A stretch of DNA of 64,000 nucleotides from Maricaulaceae bacterium (lineage in GTDB: Bacteria > Pseudomonadota > Alphaproteobacteria > Caulobacterales > Maricaulaceae): contig JAHCJP010000001.1 in the NCBI GenBank assembly GCA_026126205.1, positions 248,001-312,000 on the forward strand. The letters run 5' to 3'. The notes below the pieces were generated by a model that was not told the DNA's origin, searched no databases, and was given only the letters and a program-made list of their open reading frames with translations. How positions within the stretch are numbered: position 1 is the stretch's first letter; every line of letters starts with the position of its first letter. Positions 19,015 through 30,971 of this stretch are shown here, piece by piece. The position numbers and the translations under genes were made by a program.

Positions 19015-20298
19015 TCAGCGCCGCTGCAACAACCGCCAGGCGATGAACAGCGCGATCAACAGCGACCCGCCGGCCACTCCGGCGAACGCGCCCTGGTTGG
19101 GAATGTCGAGAATATCGAGCGCGATCAGCGACAACTGCCCGATGCTGGCCGCCCCGGCGTTCATCAGCGCCCCCGCCGCCATCAGCCGGGCGCGGATCGC
19201 CTGCGGCGCCCGGCGCTGGGCCATGGCGTAAAGCGGCACCACGTAAAGCCCGGCGGAAATGGCGGCCAGCGCCAGCCAGGCGGTCAGCGTCCAGTTATGC
19301 GGCTCGGCCAGGAAATCCGCGGCGGTTCCCAGCGTCTCGCCGGCCGGCAGCGGCTGGAAGGCGGCGATCGCGAATGAGAAGAAGGTGACGCCGATCGCGC
19401 CGGCGAAGGAAAACCGCAGCGCGTCCGTCCCGCGCGCCAGCAGGCCGCAGGCGACGCAGCCCAGCGCCGATCCGACAGTGAAGATCAGCATGAACAGCAT
19501 CACCACCGTTTCGTCATAGCCAAGCGTGTGGCCGACATAGAGCGGGATCAGCACGATCACGATCACCGCCGACAGCAGCCAGAACCAGGCGATGCCCAGC
19601 AGCGGCCGCATCACGTCCTGATGCCGCCAGGCGATGCCCAGCACGCGCACGGTCTCTGCAATGAAGTTCCAGTGCGGTTTGCCTTCGCCGCCGGAGGGGC
19701 AGGGCGGGGCCGCGCGCATCGTCAGCCAGCCCAGGACTGCGAAGCCGACCAGGATGGCGCTGACGATCTGCGGACCGCCTTCTGCGCGGATCAGCAGCAC
19801 CCCGGCGCCGACGCCCAGCAGCACCGCGATGAACAAGAATCCGGTGACCAGGGCGTTGCCGGTCACCAGTTCCTCGTCTTTCAGCCAGACGGGCAGGGCG
19901 GACAGTTTCGCGGGGCTGAACAGCGCCGACTGGGTTCCCATCAGGAACAGGGTGGCGAACAGCACCGGCGCGCTGTTCAGCAGAAACCCCAGCGCCGCCA
20001 CCAACATCAGGAATATCTCGCCCAGCTTCGCGGCCTTCATCACCGCCGCGCGGTCGTAACGGTCGGCGATCTGGCCGGAGAGGGCGGAAAACAGGAACAG
20101 CGGCAGGGTGAACAGCGTCGCCGCCAGCGGGGCCATCACCTGCGGCGAAAGCCCGGACAGCGTCAGCCCCTCATAGGTGACCAGGATCACCAGCGCGTTG
20201 CGGAACATGTTGTCGTTGAAGGCGCCCAGCGTCTGGGCCGCCAGCATTGGCGCAAAGCGGCGCTGGCCGATGATGGTCACTGCGATGCGCGCGCTCAT
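19015..20298 (-). CDS. MFS transporter, LplT-like (lysophospholipid transporter type)
   Basis: 427 residues, about 12 predicted membrane segments. The N-terminus is distinctive: RRFAPMLAAQTLGAFNDNMF and ALSGQIADRYDRAAVMKAAK, matching LplT and the transporter half of fused acyltransferase proteins (Aas). Those flip lysophospholipids to the cytoplasmic face for re-acylation. The acyltransferase half is absent here and not encoded nearby. The start MSARIAVTIIGQRR at 20298 is chosen because the transporter homology begins there; the longer open frame runs antisense into the DUF1036 gene. Substrate assignment is by family only. Confidence 0.78.
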   Translation of the reverse strand: MSARIAVTIIGQRRFAPMLAAQTLGAFNDNMFRNALVILVTYEGLTLSGLSPQVMAPLAATLFTLPLFLFSALSGQIADRYDRAAVMKAAKLGEIFLMLVAALGFLLNSAPVLFATLFLMGTQSALFSPAKLSALPVWLKDEELVTGNALVTGFLFIAVLLGVGAGVLLIRAEGGPQIVSAILVGFAVLGWLTMRAAPPCPSGGEGKPHWNFIAETVRVLGIAWRHQDVMRPLLGIAWFWLLSAVIVIVLIPLYVGHTLGYDETVVMLFMLIFTVGSALGCVACGLLARGTDALRFSFAGAIGVTFFSFAIAAFQPLPAGETLGTAADFLAEPHNWTLTAWLALAAISAGLYVVPLYAMAQRRAPQAIRARLMAAGALMNAGAASIGQLSLIALDILDIPNQGAFAGVAGGSLLIALFIAWRLLQRR

Positions 20299-20469
20299 GC
20301 CTGGCTCCGTCCCCGCTTCGCCGTCCGGCTGGCAGCCTAGAGGGTTTCGGTCCCGGAATGAAAGGCCGTCCCGCCGCCGCGGATGACCGGGATTGTCAGA
20401 CGGCGCCCGCTTCCGCCCGCGTGGCGCGGCCGGTATCCTCGGCGCCGTACTGGGGCAGGGAGACCCGTC

Positions 20470-20904
20470 ATGAAACGCATATGTCTTGCGGCCGCCGCCG
20501 TTGCCATTGCTGTCGCGGGGGCGCCCGCGCCCGTCGCGCAGGCCCAGCAGGCGACGGTCACGATCCGCGTCTGCAACAACACCAACGAGGACGCGCTGGT
20601 CGCCATGTCCTACATGCCGGTCGGCGAACAGAACTGGCTGAACCGCGGCTGGTTCCGGGTATCGTCGCGTTCGTGCCGCGATCTGGACGACACTGGCAAC
20701 CGCCATTTCTACCTCTACGCCGAAGTGGCCGGCGATTCGGACCGCGGCTGGGGCGGAGATCACAGTCTCTGCGTCGAGTATCCGGGGCCGTACCGTTTTT
20801 ATTCGCGCCGCGACGCCGTCTGCACCGGCGCGCAGGAACTGGTGGGCTTCCGTCCGCTCAGCGCCAACAATCCCGGCGTCTTCACCTGGAACCTGAATTA
20901 CTGA
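20470..20904 (+). CDS. DUF1036 family exported protein
   Basis: 144 residues with a signal peptide (MKRICLAAAAVAIAVAGAPA, AQA-QQ cleavage). The mature domain VTIRVCNNTNEDALVAMSY, then NRGWFRVSSRSC, CVEYPGPYRFYSR and CTGAQELVGFR fits DUF1036, a small Cys-containing periplasmic family of unknown role. Four cysteines in the mature part could form two disulfides. The ATG at 20470 follows GGGAGACC at a plausible ribosome-site distance. It lies between the divergent transporter gene and aspS, 107 bp upstream of aspS on the same strand. Confidence 0.82.
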   Translation: MKRICLAAAAVAIAVAGAPAPVAQAQQATVTIRVCNNTNEDALVAMSYMPVGEQNWLNRGWFRVSSRSCRDLDDTGNRHFYLYAEVAGDSDRGWGGDHSLCVEYPGPYRFYSRRDAVCTGAQELVGFRPLSANNPGVFTWNLNY

Positions 20905-21011
20905 CGCTGCAGGCAGGTCTGTTCCGTGGCGCGCCGCTTCCTTGACAAGCGGCGCGTTCCGCCGCCTATACCCGCGCTTCTGACGCCGCTATTCCGGAAC
21001 GGATTTTCGCC

Positions 21012-22808
21012 ATGCACGCCTACCGCACCCATACGTGCGCGCAACTGCGCCCCGAGCATGTCGGCCACAGCGCCCGCATCTCCGGCTGGATTCATCGCAA
21101 GCGCGACCATGGCGGCCTGTTGTTCGTCGACCTGCGCGACCATTACGGCCTGACCCAGTGCGTGCTGGAGCCGGATAATCCCCATTTCGCGCGGCTGGAG
21201 CGCCTGCGCGTCGAAAGCGTGGTGACGATAACGGGCAAAGTGGTGGCGCGCAGCGAAGACACCGTGAACGCCAACCTGCCCACCGGCGCGGTCGAGGTGC
21301 GGGTCGAGGACCTGGCCGTGCAGTCGGAGGCCGAGGAGCTGCCCCTGCCGGTGTTCGGCGAGCCGGACTGGTCGGAAGAGGTGCGCCTGAAGCACCGCTA
21401 TCTCGACCTGCGGCGCGAGAGCCTGCACCGGCGCATCGTGCTGCGCGGCCAGATCATCGACTCCATCCGCCGCCGCATGGTCGAGCAGGGGTTCATGGAG
21501 TTCCAGACCCCGATCCTCACCGCCTCCAGCCCGGAAGGGGCGCGGGACTTCCTGGTTCCCTCGCGCCTGCATCCGGGCCGCTTCTACGCCCTGCCGCAGG
21601 CGCCGCAGCAGTTCAAACAGCTGGTGATGGTCTCGGGCTTCGACCGCTATTTCCAGATCGCGCCCTGTTTCCGCGACGAGGATGCGCGCGCCGACCGCGC
21701 GCCGGGCGAGTTCTACCAGCTCGACATGGAAATGGCCTTCGCCACCCAGGACGACGTGTTCGGCGCCATAGAGCCGGTGCTGCGCGGCCTGTTCCAGGAA
21801 TTCGCCGCCGGGCGTGAGGTGAGCGGCGACGCCTTTCCACGCATTCCCTATGCCGAGGCGATCCGCAAATACGGCTCCGACAAACCGGACCTGCGCAACC
21901 CGATCGAGATGCAGGCGGTGACGGAATACTTCGCCGGTTCGGGCTTCAAGGTGTTCGCCGGCATGATCGAGCGCGACCCGAAGGTGGAGGTGTGGGCGAT
22001 CCCGGCGAAGACCGGCGGCTCCCGCGCCTTCTGCGACCGCATGAACGCCTGGGCGCAGAAGGAAGGCCAGCCGGGGCTGGGCTATATCTTCTGGCGGGCC
22101 GAGGGCGGCGCGCTGGAAGGCGCAGGTCCGGTCGCCAAGAATATCGGGCCGGAGCGGACAGAGGCGATCCGTGAGCAACTGGGCCTTTCCGAAGGCGACG
22201 CCGTGTTCTTCGTCGCTGGTAAGCCCAAGGAGTTCTACAGCTTCGCCGGGCGGGCGCGCGACGTGATCGGCCGCGAGCTGGGCCTGTGCGAAACCAATGT
22301 CTTCCGCTTCTGCTGGATCGTCGATTTCCCGATGTACGAGTGGAACGAGGACGAGAAGAAGGTCGACTTCTCCCATAACCCGTTCTCGATGCCGCAGGGC
22401 GGGATGGAGGCGCTGGAGACCCAGGACCCGCTGGAGATCCTCGCCTGGCAGTACGACATCGTCTGCAACGGGGTGGAGCTGTCGTCGGGCGCGATCCGCA
22501 ACCATCGCCCGGACATCATGTTGAAAGCCTTCGAGATCGCCGGCTATCCGAAGGAAGCGGTGGAGGAGCAGTTTGGCGGCATGCTGAACGCCTTCCGCTA
22601 TGGCGCGCCGCCCCACGGCGGCATCGCGCCGGGGGTGGACCGCATCGTCATGCTGCTGGCGGGGGTCGAGAACCTGCGCGAGGTGGTGATGTTCCCGAAG
22701 GACCAGCAGGCGCGCGACCTGATGATGAACGCCCCGGCGGAAGTGTCGCCGAAACAGCTGCGCGAACTGCATATCCGCATCAGCGCCCCGGAAGCGAAGA
22801 AGGGCTGA
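21012..22808 (+). CDS. aspS: Aspartate--tRNA(Asp/Asn) ligase
   Basis: 598 residues, bacterial-type AspRS. N-terminal OB anticodon-binding domain ([20 protein letters not shown], 20 residues at about 23-42). Class II motif 2 [19 protein letters not shown] (19 residues near 221), a bacterial GAD insertion (about 290-420), and motif 3 [16 protein letters not shown] near 537. In RKRDHGG the His occupies the position reported as His31 in non-discriminating AspRS of Pseudomonas, where discriminating enzymes have Leu. That suggests charging of both tRNAAsp and tRNAAsn, to be finished by GatCAB. The second reported determinant (a Gly) seems to be Asp here, so this is tentative. Confidence 0.95.
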   Translation: MHAYRTHTCAQLRPEHVGHSARISGWIHRKRDHGGLLFVDLRDHYGLTQCVLEPDNPHFARLERLRVESVVTITGKVVARSEDTVNANLPTGAVEVRVEDLAVQSEAEELPLPVFGEPDWSEEVRLKHRYLDLRRESLHRRIVLRGQIIDSIRRRMVEQGFMEFQTPILTASSPEGARDFLVPSRLHPGRFYALPQAPQQFKQLVMVSGFDRYFQIAPCFRDEDARADRAPGEFYQLDMEMAFATQDDVFGAIEPVLRGLFQEFAAGREVSGDAFPRIPYAEAIRKYGSDKPDLRNPIEMQAVTEYFAGSGFKVFAGMIERDPKVEVWAIPAKTGGSRAFCDRMNAWAQKEGQPGLGYIFWRAEGGALEGAGPVAKNIGPERTEAIREQLGLSEGDAVFFVAGKPKEFYSFAGRARDVIGRELGLCETNVFRFCWIVDFPMYEWNEDEKKVDFSHNPFSMPQGGMEALETQDPLEILAWQYDIVCNGVELSSGAIRNHRPDIMLKAFEIAGYPKEAVEEQFGGMLNAFRYGAPPHGGIAPGVDRIVMLLAGVENLREVVMFPKDQQARDLMMNAPAEVSPKQLRELHIRISAPEAKKG

Positions 22809-22815
22809 GGCCCGG

Positions 22816-24051
22816 CTAGCGCCGTTGCGGCGGCGCGGCGGGGTCGCGCGGGGCAGGTTCGCGCTGCGGCGGGCCGCCGCGCATGTCGTCGGTGACCAGC
22901 ACGCGTACGCGCGGGCCAAGGCCTGCGCCATTGTCGCCGGCCTCGGTCTCGATCCGCATCGCCCGGCGTTCGCGCTCGGCGCGCAGCTGCTCCAGCGCGA
23001 TCCGGGCCTGTTCGCGCGCCTGGTCGCGGGCGGCGCGGCGCATCTCCGCCTCCATGGCGGCGTTCTCCTGCGCGGCGCGGCGCATTTCCTCGTGCGCCTG
23101 GCGCATCGCCTCGCCGGCCTCGCGCAGCGCCTGGGCGGTGGCGGCGGAGCGGAGGGCGTCCAGGTCCATCTCGAACACATAGGCGCCGGCGCCGGTGGAG
23201 ATGGTGATGCGGCCCATCGCCTCCTCGGCGGTGACGCGCTCCGGCGACGGCGGAGCGGGCGGGCGGGGGACGCGCGCGCCGCGGCGCGGGCCGCATTCGT
23301 CCAGCGCCGTTCCGTCAGGCAGCATGACGCCGGCGCCGCAGGCCAGCCCCGCCTGCGTGGCGTCAAGGCCGCGGGCGCCGGTCAGGTTGGCGCCGGTGAA
23401 GTTCGTGCGCTGCAGCACCGCGCCGGTGAAGTCGGCGCCGCGCAGGTCGGCGTTGGTGAAATTGGCGCCGGTCAGGTCCGCGCCCAGGAATGAAGCGCCA
23501 TCGCACATCGCGGCGCTGAAATTGGCTTGCGGCAGGCGCGCGTCGCGGAAGCTGGCGCCAGTGGCGACGGCGGCGCTGAAATCGGCGTGATAGGCCTCGG
23601 TCTCCGGCAGGCGGGCGCTGGACAGGTCCGCCGCGGCGAAGCTGACAACCACGAAACGGGCGCCAGCGAGATCGGCGCCGGACAGGCGCGCGCCATTGAA
23701 GCGCACGCGCTCGCCGCGTACGGCGGACAGATTGGCGCCGGTCAGGTTGGCGGCGTCGAAACTGACGCCGGACAGCCGCGCCGATGTCAGTTGCGCGCCC
23801 TCAAAGTTCGAGGCGGAAAGACGGGTTTCGAACAGGCTGGCGCCGATCAGCGTCGCGCCGCTGAAATCGGCGTTGGCGAAGCTGGCGCCCACCGCGACCA
23901 CGCCGCTGAGGTTCTTGCCGGCGAAGTCGCAGCCCGAGCAGTCGCCGCCGATGGCGATGCGGCGGTGCGGCGGGTCGACCGCCAGCGCCGCCCCGGCGGC
24001 GGAGACCGCGAGGCAGAGCGTGCTGAAAGCGAATGCAAGCCGCCTGATCAT
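22816..24051 (-). CDS. Exported pentapeptide-repeat protein with C-terminal coiled coil
   Basis: 411 residues. Signal peptide MIRRLAFAFSTLCLAVSAAG with cleavage after ALA. Residues about 40-240 are pentapeptide repeats of the A(D/N)LxG/F type (GCDFAGKNLSG, ANADFSGATLIGAS, ANLTGANLSAV, ADLTGANFTNADLRGADFTG), which fold into a square right-handed beta-helix. Around residue 255-275 comes a Cys-containing linker (LACGAG, DECGPRRGAR). A charged Ala/Arg/Glu segment (about 295-385) is predicted coiled coil, and the tail is Pro/Arg rich. The shorter start is chosen for the signal peptide. A second, smaller repeat protein lies just upstream. Function unknown; secretion argues against a gyrase-protecting Qnr-like role. 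Confidence 0.82.
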   Translation of the reverse strand: MIRRLAFAFSTLCLAVSAAGAALAVDPPHRRIAIGGDCSGCDFAGKNLSGVVAVGASFANADFSGATLIGASLFETRLSASNFEGAQLTSARLSGVSFDAANLTGANLSAVRGERVRFNGARLSGADLAGARFVVVSFAAADLSSARLPETEAYHADFSAAVATGASFRDARLPQANFSAAMCDGASFLGADLTGANFTNADLRGADFTGAVLQRTNFTGANLTGARGLDATQAGLACGAGVMLPDGTALDECGPRRGARVPRPPAPPSPERVTAEEAMGRITISTGAGAYVFEMDLDALRSAATAQALREAGEAMRQAHEEMRRAAQENAAMEAEMRRAARDQAREQARIALEQLRAERERRAMRIETEAGDNGAGLGPRVRVLVTDDMRGGPPQREPAPRDPAAPPQRR

Positions 24052-24131
24052 GCCTGAGGTGAATACGGCATCAGGTGCGCGGAATCGACTTAAATCGCTG
24101 TAACGGCGCGGATAAGCCGCGTTCATGAAGT

Positions 24132-24149
24132 TTAGGGTCCGGACCCTAA
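24132..24149. promoter_or_regulatory. Perfect 18-bp palindrome between the two pentapeptide genes
   Basis: TTAGGGTCC followed immediately by GGACCCTAA is perfectly self-complementary. It overlaps the stop codon of the upstream (minus-strand) pentapeptide gene and lies 80 bp before the start of the downstream one. No T run follows on either strand, so it is a weak terminator candidate; a dimeric operator is also possible. No binding protein can be named. Confidence 0.45.
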
Positions 24150-24634
24150 CGGCAGGGCGAGACGCGCAGACCTGCCGGCAGGCGCGTCCAGGCGTCGCCG
24201 CAGGCGGCGTTGAGCTGGCCCTGGGTCAGGCCGCGCACGCGCTCCATCTCCGCCCCGCCGAGATTGGCGCCGGACAGATTGGCGCCCGAAAAATCCGCCG
24301 CGCCGAAATAGGCGCCGACCAGGGTGGCGTTGCTCAGGTTCGCGTTGCGGAAGCTGGCGGAGGTGAAACGGCCGCCGAACAGATTGGCGACCGACAGGTC
24401 GGCGCCGGAGAAATTCGCCCGGTTCATGGTGGCGAGGCTGAGATCGGCCTGGCGCAGGCGCGCGCCGGACAGGTTCAGGCCCGGGAGATCGCGGTAGGAA
24501 AGATCGGCCTGGAACAGGTTGCAGCCGGGGCAGGAGGCCCCGCCCTGCACGCGTGCGATCTCGCCCGCGTTCTGCGCCGCGGCGGGCGCGGCGGCGAGCG
24601 CGAAGGCGGCGATGACTAGGCCAAGGCGTTTCAT
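24146..24634 (-). CDS. Small exported pentapeptide-repeat protein
   Basis: 162 residues. Signal peptide MKRLGLVIAAFALAAAPAAAQ. The mature N-terminus CPGCNLFQADLSYRDLPG carries a CxxC motif like the GDCSGCDF at the same relative position in the larger paralogue downstream. About 14 pentapeptide units follow (LNLSGARLRQADLS, ANFSGADLSVANLFGG, ADFSGANLSGANLGGA). The C-terminus GLTQGQLNAACGDAWTRLP resembles LDATQAGLACGAG of its neighbour, ending in a conserved Cys. The two genes are therefore tandem paralogues on the minus strand, 94 bp apart. Role unknown. Confidence 0.82.
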   Translation of the reverse strand: MKRLGLVIAAFALAAAPAAAQNAGEIARVQGGASCPGCNLFQADLSYRDLPGLNLSGARLRQADLSLATMNRANFSGADLSVANLFGGRFTSASFRNANLSNATLVGAYFGAADFSGANLSGANLGGAEMERVRGLTQGQLNAACGDAWTRLPAGLRVSPCR

Positions 24635-24724
24635 AATGGCGCGGCTCCGCTACCAATTCGCCCGTGACGTGCAAAGCCCGCGCCGATTATACAGACGGGC
24701 GAGCGGCGAGGGGAATACGGGCCG

Positions 24725-28882
<4,158 letters not shown>

Positions 28883-28886
<4 letters not shown>

Positions 28887-30655
28887 AGCGGCCATATCCA
28901 CAGCAGCATCGGCACGCCGGCGGCGACCACCACCACCTCCATCGGCAGGCCCAGGCGCCAGTAATCGCCGAAGCGGAAGCCGCCGGGGCCGAGGATCAGG
29001 GTGTTGTTCTGGTGCCCGATGGGGGTGAGGAAGGCGCAGGACGCCCCCACCGCCACCGCCATCAGGAAGGCGTCCGGGTTCACGTCCAGCGCCATGGCGG
29101 CGCCGATGGCGATGGGGCACATCACGGCGGCGGTGGCGGCGTTGTTCATGAAGTCCGAAAGCGTCATGGTGACCACCAGGATCAGCGCCAGCGCGAAGGC
29201 CGGGTGGCCCTGCGCCACGGCGTTGATCAGGAAGGCGGCGATGGTCTGCGCCGCGCCGGTGTCGGCCATCGCCGCGGCGACGGGCAGCAGCGCCCCCAGC
29301 AGTACGATCACCGGCCAGTCGATGGCCGAATACATGTTGCGCACCGGCAATATGCCCGACACCACCACGGCCAGCACGCCGGCGGCGAAGCTGAGCGCGG
29401 CGGGAACCAGCCCGGCGGCGGCGGCGGCGATGGCGGCGGCGAAGATGCCCACGGCCAGCAGCGCCTTGCGTGGACTGGGGATGCGCAAGGCCCGCTCGGC
29501 CAGCGGCACGCAGTCGAACTGCGCCGCGAATTCGCTGAGCGCCTCGGGCGCGCCCTGCAGCAGCAGCACGTCGCCGGCCGCGACGCGCAGGGTGCGCAGC
29601 CGCGCCATCGAGCGCCGCCCCTGCCGCGACACCGCCAGCAGGTTGACCCCGTAACGGTTGCGCAGGCGCACGTCGGCGGCGCTGCGCCCCACGAAGGGCG
29701 AATCCGGCCGCACCGCCATTTCGGCGAGGCGGATTTCATCCGACTGCACGGCCTCGCGCGCCTCCTGCTTCTTGTCTTCCTCCAGCTTCAGGCCAAGGGC
29801 GGAAAGCGCGCTGACCAGGCCGTCCGGCTCGGCCTCGATGACCAGGATGTCCTTCGCGCGCACCTTGCGCCACGGCCCGGGCGCGGGAATGCGCGTCTCG
29901 TCGCGGATCAGGCCCACCACCTGCGCCTCGGCCTTCTCCATCTCCTTTTCGATCTCGCGCAGCGTCATGCCGATGGCCTTCGCCCGCGCCGGCACCCGCG
30001 CCTCGGTCAGATAGGCGCCGATCTCGAACCCCTCCTGCCCGGCCTGGCGGGCGGGAACCAGGCGCCAGCCGGCCAGCAGCATGAAGGCGATTCCCGCCCC
30101 GGCGACGGCCAGGCCCACGGGCGCGAAATCGAACATCGCGAAGCTGGCGGGGCCGGCCTGTTCGCGAAACCCGGCGACGATCAGGTTCGGCGGCGTGCCG
30201 ATCATCGTCGTCATGCCGCCAAGGATGGAGCCGAAGGACAGCGGCATCAGCAGCCGCCCGGCCGGAATCTCCAGCCTTCTGGCCGCCATCACCGCCACCG
30301 GCATCAACAGCGCCAGTGCGCCGACATTGTTCATGAACGCCGACAGCAGGGCGGCCAGCGCGGTCAGGCTGGCCATGGTGGCCAGCGGGCCGAGCCCGGC
30401 GGGCGCCACGCGCCGCGCCAGCGCGTCTATCGCCCCGGTGGAGATCAGCGCCCCGGACAGCACCAGCACGCAGGCCACCGTGATCACCGCCGGATGGCCG
30501 AACCCCATGAAGGCGTCGGCCGGCGCCACCAGCCCGGCCAGCACGCAGGCCAGCAGCGCCGCCAGCGCCACCAGGTCATGGCGCCAGCGGCCCCAGACGA
30601 ACAGGCCCACCGTGGCGGCCAGTATCGCCATCAGGATGATCTGGTCCTGCGTCAT
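28883..30655 (-). CDS. SLC13/DASS-type permease with two TrkA-C domains
   Basis: 590 residues. N-terminal and C-terminal halves each have about five to six membrane segments, with the family motifs FMNNVGALALLMPVAV (near 110) and TTMIGTPPNLIVAGF (near 150), then DFMNNAATAAVMCPIAIG and GHQNNTLILGPG in the second half. Between the halves (about 205-390) are two TrkA-C/RCK-C type soluble domains (DILVIEAEPDGLVSAL; VAAGDVLLLQGAPEALSEF), which usually bind small ligands and gate transport. The substrate may be a dicarboxylate, sulfate or citrate; the sequence does not decide. First gene of a two-gene operon with the P-type ATPase. Confidence 0.87.
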
Positions 30656-30971
30656 CGCCTCTCCCGCCGCGGGCCATCGCGTATCAAACTTTGATGGGCG
30701 AGGGCGGGGAAGCGGTCAAGCAGGGGGAGGGGGCTGCTCAAACCCCCAACATCGTCATTCCGTGCGCGCTGCGGCATGGCAATGCCGCCGCGCAGACACG
30801 GAACCCGCCGTAGAGGGCGCGAGGGAACTTGCGGGCATCGCCGCCCCGCGGCCCGCATTGCAAGATGATTCCCGCAAGTGTCTTCCTTACCGGCAGTGGG
30901 TTCCGGGTCAGCGGCGCAGCATCGCGATGCCGCGCCGCGCCCGGAATGACGACCGGGCGGAGGTTCGCCCT
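30656..30971. other. 316-bp intergenic region dominated by a fold-back repeat
   Basis: No plausible gene. The left part (30656-30750) is the upstream region of the SLC13-type permease gene. The middle is taken up by the inverted repeat listed separately (30752-30952). Small open frames here lack ribosome sites and conserved content. The right edge abuts the 3' end of the restriction-modification gene. Confidence 0.7.
30752..30952. repeat. Fold-back (MITE/BIME-like) repeat downstream of the restriction-modification gene
   Basis: Two 55-base arms in opposite orientation, 30752-30806 and 30898-30952, match at 45 of 55 positions when one is reverse-complemented. Both begin TCGTCATTCC and end CGGAACCC. 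The pairing partly continues inward (AACTTGCGGG at about 30827-30836 against CCCGCAAGT near 30873). The whole can fold into one long imperfect hairpin of about 200 bases. No transposase or clear target-site duplication is seen. Confidence 0.75.
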
